A stretch of DNA of 36,746 bases from Bacteroides sp. (GTDB taxonomy: Bacteria > Bacteroidota > Bacteroidia > Bacteroidales > Bacteroidaceae). Of the stretch, positions 31,195-36,746 are shown one piece after another (within the stretch, counting starts at the first letter, position 1; each line of letters opens with the position of its first letter). The position numbers and the translations under genes are program-made. The notes beneath the pieces are model-generated. The model made no database searches and was not told where the DNA came from. It was given only the letters and a program-made list of their open reading frames with translations. The DNA lies in NCBI GenBank assembly GCA_017630035.1, contig JAGBWA010000046.1, positions 1-36,746 on the forward strand, read 5' to 3'.

Positions 31195-32660
31195 AAATTA
31201 TCCTTAAACTGACATACCTCCTCGTGCTACTACTTGCTACATCGTGTAGTAACAACGTAGAAACGCCCCTTATAAGCAACGCGTTGCCTCCTATCTTCCC
31301 CGATTACATAGGGGTAACAATACCGGCCGAAATTGCACCAATGAATTTCGACATTGCACAAGGTGTAGATTACCAACGCGTGGACGTTGTGATAAAAGGT
31401 GGAAAAAGAGGCGAACTACACATCAATGCCAAACACGTAAACTTCCCCTTAAAGCAATGGCGTAAATTGCTACAAGAAAACCTTGGCGATTCATTGCAAT
31501 TTACGGTAAGCATTAAGCAAGGCGATGATTGGAAACAATACCAACCATTCAGCATGTACATAAGCCCCTATGCCATTGACTACGGCATTGTGTATCGCAA
31601 AATTGCACCCGGATACGAGCTATACAATAAGATGGGGATATACGAGCGCAACCTATCTACTTTCGAAGAAAAGGCATTGCTCGAAAACACCTTACTTCCG
31701 AATATGTGCGTAAATTGTCACTCGTTCAATCAAACCAATCCTACCAACCTCAGTTTGCACATTCGCGGTGAAAAGGGTGGTACCTTGATGCGCCATAACC
31801 AACAAGAGGAGATACTCGATACGAAAACGCCTACTACCCTATCGGCATGCGTATATCCCTATTGGCATCCATCGGGCAAATACATTGCCTATTCAACAAA
31901 CCTTACCGCGCAATCGTTTCATGCCGCAAGCAATAAGCGAATAGAGGTGTTCGATTCCGAGTCGGATGTATTGGCATATCATCCCGAAACGCATCAACTC
32001 ATCACATCTCCTTTATTGCAAAAGAAGGAGGCCTTTGAAACGTTTCCCGCTTTTTCGCCCGATGGCAAAACGCTCTACTTCTGCTCGTCGAAAAGTCAAA
32101 ACGTACCAGAAGATTTTCAAGCTATCAAATATAGCCTATGTTCAATACCTTTCTTGGAAGAAGAAGGTTCTTTCGGCACACGCATAGACACACTAATCAG
32201 CGTAGAGAATACAGACAAAAGCATTGCCTTTCCACGACCATCGTATGATGGTAAATACTTGATGTACACACAATCGGATTATGGCACTTTCCCCATTTGG
32301 CATAAAGAGGCCGACCTATGGTTAATGAACCTTACCGATGGCACTACACGCCCCATCATTGAAGTGAATAGCAACGACACGGAAAGTTTTCATAATTGGA
32401 GTAGCAACTCGCATTGGTTTCTCTTCAGTAGCCGACGAGATGACGGATTATATACTCGCATCTATTTAGCATCTATCGATGATGAAGGACGCATCAGCAA
32501 ACCATTCCTTTTGCCGCAAAAGCACCCTTGGGAATACTATGACGAGCTACTCTACTCCTACAATGTACCCGATTTCGTCAATCAACCCATCAACCTACAT
32601 CCGCAAAAATTAGAGCGAGAAGTGATGTCGGGAAAGCGAACAAATGTAACGATACAATAG
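31191..32660 (+). CDS. TolB/PD40-repeat lipoprotein with a c-type haem motif
   Basis: The 489-residue lipoprotein (LLLATSC, Cys19) has an N-terminal beta-domain (about 35-160), then MCVNCHSF (Cys173, Cys176, His177), a CxxCH site for covalent haem c. A beta-propeller-like C-terminal half follows (about 215-460) with PD40/WD40-like units: YWHPSGKYIAYST, FSPDGKTLYFCSS and PSYDGKYLMYTQ. It would face the periplasm or cell surface. Whether haem is really attached is unproven; no further CxxCH is present and no cytochrome maturation genes are adjacent. It is translationally coupled to the DUF6057 gene. The function is unknown; electron transfer or redox sensing is a guess. Confidence 0.75.
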   Translation: MKIILKLTYLLVLLLATSCSNNVETPLISNALPPIFPDYIGVTIPAEIAPMNFDIAQGVDYQRVDVVIKGGKRGELHINAKHVNFPLKQWRKLLQENLGDSLQFTVSIKQGDDWKQYQPFSMYISPYAIDYGIVYRKIAPGYELYNKMGIYERNLSTFEEKALLENTLLPNMCVNCHSFNQTNPTNLSLHIRGEKGGTLMRHNQQEEILDTKTPTTLSACVYPYWHPSGKYIAYSTNLTAQSFHAASNKRIEVFDSESDVLAYHPETHQLITSPLLQKKEAFETFPAFSPDGKTLYFCSSKSQNVPEDFQAIKYSLCSIPFLEEEGSFGTRIDTLISVENTDKSIAFPRPSYDGKYLMYTQSDYGTFPIWHKEADLWLMNLTDGTTRPIIEVNSNDTESFHNWSSNSHWFLFSSRRDDGLYTRIYLASIDDEGRISKPFLLPQKHPWEYYDELLYSYNVPDFVNQPINLHPQKLEREVMSGKRTNVTIQ

Positions 32661-32710
32661 TACACCTACATTATTATCCGCAAAAGCGAGGAAAGAATGT
32701 TTTTTTTCAC

Positions 32711-32718
32711 TATTTTTG
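32711..32718 (+). promoter_or_regulatory. -7 element of hpt
   Basis: A perfect TATTTTTG, 26 bases before the ATG at 32745. It lies inside the longest open frame, which supports the shorter hpt start. Confidence 0.5.
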
Positions 32719-32744
32719 CGCCAATTTTAAGAAAACATATTGCC

Positions 32745-33284
32745 ATGGAAAGTATCCAGATTAAAGACAAGAAATTTGCAATCTCCATCACCGAAGAACA
32801 AATTTTAAAAGAGGTTGACCGAGTTGCAACAGAGATAAACCGCGACTTGAAAGACAAGAATCCATTGTTTCTAAGTGTATTGAATGGTTCGTTCATGTTT
32901 ACCGCCGACTTAATGAAGCGCATTACTATCCCATGCGAAATATCATTTGTTAAGTTGGCATCCTATCAAGGAATCTCATCTACGGGTAAAATTACCGAAG
33001 TTATTGGAGTGAACGAAGACATCAGCGGACGATGCGTGGTTATTGTAGAAGACATTGTTGATACAGGTCTTACCATGCAACGATTGCTCGAAACATTAGG
33101 TACACGCAATCCGAAAGAGATTCATATTGCCTCATTGTTGGTAAAACCCGAAAAGTTGCAAGTACCTTTGAACATCAAATATGCGGCAATGAACATACCC
33201 AACGACTTTATCGTAGGATACGGACTAGACTACGATGGTTTGGGACGCAATTATAAAGATATCTATACTGTAATAAACGAATAA
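32745..33284 (+). CDS. hpt: Hypoxanthine phosphoribosyltransferase
   Basis: This purine-salvage enzyme transfers ribose-5-phosphate from PRPP to hypoxanthine (and probably guanine). The ATG at 32745 gives 179 residues, the family's length; the 16 upstream codons overlap the promoter. It has the PRPP-binding motif VVIVEDIVDTGLTMQRLL, the early LNGSFMFTADL loop and the base-site IPNDFIVGYGLDYDG near the end. It is followed 18 bases later by adk, so purine salvage and nucleotide phosphorylation are co-transcribed. Confidence 0.95.
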   Translation: MESIQIKDKKFAISITEEQILKEVDRVATEINRDLKDKNPLFLSVLNGSFMFTADLMKRITIPCEISFVKLASYQGISSTGKITEVIGVNEDISGRCVVIVEDIVDTGLTMQRLLETLGTRNPKEIHIASLLVKPEKLQVPLNIKYAAMNIPNDFIVGYGLDYDGLGRNYKDIYTVINE

Positions 33285-33302
33285 TATTAAAAAGAAATCG
33301 AC

Positions 33303-33866
33303 ATGCTAAACATTGTAATTTTTGGTGCTCCTGGCTCAGGTAAGGGAACACAAAGTGAACGAATTGTTGCCAAGTATGGCATCAACCACATCTCGACCGG
33401 CGACGTGCTTCGTGCCGAAATCAAAAACAACACCGAATTGGGTAAGATTGCTAAGGGATACATCGACCAAGGTCAATTGATTCCCGACGAATTGATTATT
33501 GACATCCTTGCAAAGACATTGGATAGCTTCGAAGATAGCAAAGGCGTTATTTTTGATGGTTTCCCAAGAACAATTCCACAAGCAGAAGCCTTGAAGAAAG
33601 TACTTGCTGAACGCGGACAAAGCGTAAGCATTATGCTCGACCTTGATGTGCCCGAAGATGAATTGATGACACGCCTCATCAAACGCGGACAAGAAAGTGG
33701 TCGTGCCGATGACAACGAAGAGACAATCAAGAAACGCCTTGTGGTATATCATAGCCAAACTGCTCCACTTATTGATTGGTATAAAGCAGAAGGCCAATAT
33801 TGCCACATCAATGGTTTAGGAACCATGGAAGGCATCTTCGAAGAAATCTGCAAAGCAATTGGGTAA
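33303..33866 (+). CDS. adk: Adenylate kinase
   Basis: Adk catalyses ATP + AMP = 2 ADP. The 187-residue enzyme has the P-loop GAPGSGKGT, the AMP-binding segments HISTGDVLRAEI and DGFPRTIPQAEAL, and the LID-side arginines in RLIKRGQESGRADDNEETIKKRL. The LID is short and has no zinc-binding Cys, as usual in Bacteroidota. It lies between hpt and obgE in one transcription unit (18 and 39 base gaps). Confidence 0.97.
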   Translation: MLNIVIFGAPGSGKGTQSERIVAKYGINHISTGDVLRAEIKNNTELGKIAKGYIDQGQLIPDELIIDILAKTLDSFEDSKGVIFDGFPRTIPQAEALKKVLAERGQSVSIMLDLDVPEDELMTRLIKRGQESGRADDNEETIKKRLVVYHSQTAPLIDWYKAEGQYCHINGLGTMEGIFEEICKAIG

Positions 33867-33905
33867 GCAAACATACCTTATAAACATTTAACTCAAAGAA
33901 AGACT

Positions 33906-35081
33906 ATGGCTGAATCGAATTTCGTTGATTACGTAAAAATTTATTGCCGTTCGGGAAAGGGCGGAAGAGGCTCAACACACATGCGCCGGGCCAAGTATGT
34001 GCCCAATGGCGGACCGGATGGTGGTGATGGCGGAAGAGGAGGCCATATCATATTACGAGGAAATCGTAACTATTGGACATTATTACACTTGCGCTATGAC
34101 CGACACATCTTGGCCGGTCATGGCGAAAGTGGTTCAAAGAATAGAAGCTTTGGTAAAGACGGACAAGACAAGGTAATAGAAGTGCCTTGCGGTACGGTGG
34201 TATATAACGCAGAAACTGGTGAATACATTTGCGATGTTACCGAACATGGCCAAGAGGTTGTTTTACTAAAAGGTGGACGTGGAGGATTAGGTAACTGGCA
34301 CTTCAAAACAGCTACTCGCCAAGCACCACGCTTTGCCCAACCAGGCGAGCCAATGCAAGAGTTGACCGTAATCATGGAATTGAAACTGCTTGCCGATGTA
34401 GGTTTGGTTGGTTTCCCCAATGCAGGTAAGTCAACCCTTCTCTCGGCCGTATCTTCGGCTAAACCAAAGATTGCCAATTATCCGTTTACTACCATGGAGC
34501 CGATGCTCGGCATTGTTTCCTATCGCGATGGTAAGTCGTTTGTAATGGCGGACATCCCAGGTATTATCGAAGGAGCAAGTGCCGGAAAAGGATTAGGTTT
34601 GCGCTTCCTACGTCACATTGAACGCAACTCATTATTACTCTTTATGGTGCCGGCCGATAGCGACGACATTCGCAAAGAGTACGAAATCCTATTGAACGAG
34701 CTAAAAACGTTCAACCCCGAAATGCTCGACAAGCAACGTGTATTGGCCATCACTAAGAGCGATATGCTCGACCAAGAACTAATGGACGAGATTGAGCCAA
34801 CCCTTCCCGAAGGTATTCCACACGTATTTATATCATCCATCTCAGGCCTTGGCATCAATGTATTAAAGGATATACTTTGGCAAGAGTTGAACAAAGAAAG
34901 CAACAAGATTGAAGGCAAGATAGAGAGCATTGCGCATCGTCCTAAAGACCTTAGTCACTTGCAACAAGAGTTGGCCGACGAAGGCGAAGACGAAGATTTC
35001 GACTTTGAATACATTGACGAGGACGATGACGACATCGAAGACTTGGAAGACTTTGAGTACGAAGAGGATTGGGATGAATAG
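33906..35081 (+). CDS. obgE: Obg family GTPase
   Basis: The 391-residue ribosome-associated GTPase acts in large-subunit maturation and stress responses. The N-terminal Obg fold (about 1-158) has the glycine-rich [15 protein letters not shown] and [12 protein letters not shown] segments. The G domain (about 160-335) has G1 GFPNAGKST, the G3 motif [11 protein letters not shown]4 TKSD and G5 SSIS. The C-terminal tail (about 355-391) is almost entirely acidic, and the third Obg domain found in some Firmicutes is absent. It is followed 8 bases later by pgeF. Confidence 0.97.
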   Translation: MAESNFVDYVKIYCRSGKGGRGSTHMRRAKYVPNGGPDGGDGGRGGHIILRGNRNYWTLLHLRYDRHILAGHGESGSKNRSFGKDGQDKVIEVPCGTVVYNAETGEYICDVTEHGQEVVLLKGGRGGLGNWHFKTATRQAPRFAQPGEPMQELTVIMELKLLADVGLVGFPNAGKSTLLSAVSSAKPKIANYPFTTMEPMLGIVSYRDGKSFVMADIPGIIEGASAGKGLGLRFLRHIERNSLLLFMVPADSDDIRKEYEILLNELKTFNPEMLDKQRVLAITKSDMLDQELMDEIEPTLPEGIPHVFISSISGLGINVLKDILWQELNKESNKIEGKIESIAHRPKDLSHLQQELADEGEDEDFDFEYIDEDDDDIEDLEDFEYEEDWDE

Positions 35082-35089
35082 TTATTTCC

Positions 35090-35866
35090 ATGATATTCCA
35101 TAACCTCCATACACAAGTCACCGCTTTCAGCACTACCCGAAATGGTGGTGTGAGCAAAGGAGATTATGCCTCCATGAATTGTACACCTTATACGGGTGAT
35201 GATTTAGAAGCCGTACAACGCAATCAACAATTGCTTTGTGCGGCTTTACATATAGAAAAGGAGCAACTGATTATACCTTATCAAACGCATAGTGTGAATG
35301 CGTTAGTTATAGACAAAGAGTTCCTACAACAAAACGCAGAAAAACGTAATGAACAACTTCAAAACATTGATGCGTTGATTACACAAGAGAAAGGCGTTTG
35401 TCTTTGTGTATCAACCGCAGATTGCACGCCCATTCTTCTTTACGATAGAAAACGACAAGTTATTGCGGCCATTCATGCTGGTTGGCGTGGCTCGGTAAAC
35501 TACATTGTTCAAAAAACATTGGAGCAGATGAATCGCCTATACAACACACAAGGCGAAGACATTTTTGCCGCAATAGGGCCATGTATCGGATTTGATGCAT
35601 TCGAAGTGGGCGATGAAGTATATGACGCGTTCAAGCAAAACGACTTTCCTATGGAGTACATCAGTGGTTGGAAACCCGAAACTCATAAATGGCACATCGA
35701 CCTCCAGATGGCCAATTCCGTTCAGTTAATAGATTTTGGTGTTCCCACTGAACAAATAGACATTTGCGACATCTGCACATTTACTCATTACGAAAAGTTT
35801 TTCTCAGCCCGTCGTCTTGGCATAAAATCGGGACGCATCCTATCGGGTATCTTTATGAATTTTTAG
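35090..35866 (+). CDS. pgeF: Peptidoglycan editing factor PgeF (YfiH/laccase-domain family)
   Basis: This 258-residue protein has the YfiH signature: NGGVSKGDYASMNC near the start, CLCVSTADCTPILLYD and IAAIHAGWRGS in the middle, and GPCIGFDAFEVGDEVY. The conserved Cys and His residues form a metal (zinc) site. Family members have purine nucleoside phosphorylase/adenosine deaminase-like activity and, in E. coli, prevent misincorporation of amino acids into peptidoglycan; older databases call them polyphenol oxidases. It starts 8 bases after obgE, so it is probably co-transcribed with it. Confidence 0.92.
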   Translation: MIFHNLHTQVTAFSTTRNGGVSKGDYASMNCTPYTGDDLEAVQRNQQLLCAALHIEKEQLIIPYQTHSVNALVIDKEFLQQNAEKRNEQLQNIDALITQEKGVCLCVSTADCTPILLYDRKRQVIAAIHAGWRGSVNYIVQKTLEQMNRLYNTQGEDIFAAIGPCIGFDAFEVGDEVYDAFKQNDFPMEYISGWKPETHKWHIDLQMANSVQLIDFGVPTEQIDICDICTFTHYEKFFSARRLGIKSGRILSGIFMNF

Positions 35867-35895
35867 CAAGCAAGTGAAACTAATTTCCAACTTTT

Positions 35896-36417
35896 ATGTC
35901 TAACGAAGAAAAAAGAACACTAAAAGCAATGGAAAGAGAAAGAGAACAAGAGTACCTTGCCTTCATAGAGGAAAACAAGCGCATTATATATAAGGTGTGC
36001 TACCTCTATGCGGCCGACGAGGAAGAGTTGAAAGACCTACGTCAAGAGGTACTTATCAACTTATGGAAAGGTTATCCACAATTCAAAGGAACGGCTCAAC
36101 TATCCACATGGATTTATCGAGTGAGTTTAAACACTTGCATCACTTTTTGCAAGAAACTACGTAACAAGGAAGAGTCATTACCCATCGAATCGTTACTTGC
36201 CGGAGACGTTATTGACGACAATAGCAAAACCGAACAATTGCGCGAGATGTATAGACTCATCTACCAACTAAATCGTATGGAAAAGGCCATTATCTTGATG
36301 TGGCTCGACGAACGAAGCTATGAAGAGATAGCCGAGGTGTGCGGTATGCCACGCAACACGATAGCCACCAAGTTGAGACGCATCAAAGAGAAACTAACTA
36401 AACTAGCAAATGAATAA
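35896..36417 (+). CDS. RNA polymerase sigma factor, ECF-like (sigma-70 family)
   Basis: The 173-residue protein has sigma region 2 (about 20-90), with DLRQEVLINLWKGYPQFKGTAQLSTWIYRV, and region 4 (about 115-170), with LDERSYEEIAEVCGMPRNTIATKLRRIKEKL as the HTH. There is no region 1 or 3, as in ECF sigma factors. It is followed 17 bases later by a gene for a small membrane protein that may be its partner. The upstream pgeF stop is 29 bases away with no terminator, so it may be expressed from the obgE transcript or its own promoter. It probably drives transcription of a stress or envelope regulon; no target motif can be given. Confidence 0.92.
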   Translation: MSNEEKRTLKAMEREREQEYLAFIEENKRIIYKVCYLYAADEEELKDLRQEVLINLWKGYPQFKGTAQLSTWIYRVSLNTCITFCKKLRNKEESLPIESLLAGDVIDDNSKTEQLREMYRLIYQLNRMEKAIILMWLDERSYEEIAEVCGMPRNTIATKLRRIKEKLTKLANE

Positions 36418-36423
36418 CTAAAA

Positions 36424-36434
36424 AGGAGGAAACT
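36424..36434 (+). promoter_or_regulatory. Strong Shine-Dalgarno-like site
   Basis: AGGAGG at 36424-36429, 5 bases before the ATG at 36435. Such full matches are rare in Bacteroidota, where translation usually does not depend on Shine-Dalgarno pairing. Confidence 0.6.
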
Positions 36435-36746
36435 ATGGAATTAGAAGATTTGAAAAAAGGATGGAAAGAGATAGAAAATCGCATCGACCGCTTGGAAGGT
36501 GAGTTAAAGATGGAACGCCACAAACGCACATTGTCGATAAGCGAACGATTGGTACGAAAATACCGGATACTTGGAATCATCTGTATCTTGACACCTTGTC
36601 TTTTCCGCCCAATGATGGGAATGGCACAATTCAGCGACCGCACAGCTTGCTTGTTCACGATATTCTTTATTATCGTAGCTATCGACTATATCTGGCAAAG
36701 CGTTCGCATCGGCCAATTGGACTTAGGGAAGCAATCATTGAAAGAG
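36435..36746 (+). CDS. Small membrane protein downstream of the sigma factor (partial at window edge)
   Basis: The reading frame stays open from an ATG at 36435 to the end of the window (104 codons), so the gene is cut. The N-terminus (MELEDLKKGWKEIENRIDRL, then basic) is a probable amphipathic or coiled-coil helix. Two hydrophobic segments follow around residues 47-63 (ILGIICILTPCLF) and 75-90 (CLFTIFFIIVAIDYI). Position and topology suggest a membrane partner or anti-sigma-like protein for the ECF sigma factor, but no known anti-sigma domain is recognised. It starts with a strong Shine-Dalgarno-like sequence 5 bases upstream. Confidence 0.6.
   Translation, partial: MELEDLKKGWKEIENRIDRLEGELKMERHKRTLSISERLVRKYRILGIICILTPCLFRPMMGMAQFSDRTACLFTIFFIIVAIDYIWQSVRIGQLDLGKQSLKE

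Overview
The window is a stretch of a Bacteroidota chromosome, most likely order Bacteroidales (Bacteroides, Prevotella or a close relative). The evidence is promoter elements of the TTTG / TAnnTTTG type in front of many genes, lipoproteins with short Bacteroidales-style lipoboxes, and families typical of the order: FimB/Mfa2, DUF3575, DUF3256, DUF4270, DUF5715, DUF6057 and the short-LID adenylate kinase. The species cannot be fixed from this sequence. No rRNA, tRNA, CRISPR array, intact insertion sequence or prophage was seen.

Layout. Positions 9-1549 (minus) hold a DUF3575 protein and a FimB/Mfa2-type fimbrial lipoprotein. After a roughly 530-base gap with a REP-like palindromic element comes a small PIN-domain toxin-antitoxin pair (2081-2709), then rplU-rpmA (L21, L27). 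Next is serS, which is full length except for one in-frame TAA. A decayed REP-associated transposase C-terminus follows. Positions 5126-13335 hold a large GH3 beta-glycosidase lipoprotein, an ORF6N protein, a DUF418 membrane protein (minus), a fused NfnA/NfnB-like flavoprotein and a CE2/SGNH-type esterase. panC-panD (minus) is divergent from a one-domain glycogen-synthase-like protein plus a DUF4270 lipoprotein. An EamA transporter faces a three-gene glycogen operon (minus): GH133 debranching enzyme, GT4 glycogen synthase, GH57 protein.

The last third holds a rhomboid protease, a Crp/Fnr regulator, truA-EamA-DUF3256 (minus), a DUF5715 peptidase-like protein, the bifunctional NAD(P)HX repair enzyme (minus) and a two-gene DUF6057/haem-motif lipoprotein unit. 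It ends with hpt, adk, obgE, pgeF, an ECF-type sigma factor and the start of a membrane protein.

Most of the window is conserved core sequence. The points most worth checking are the nonsense codon in serS, heptanucleotide repeats in two 5' leaders, the DUF6057/PD40-CxxCH unit, a GH57 protein with an altered proton-donor motif, and a glycogen-synthase N-domain that lacks its nucleotide-binding half.
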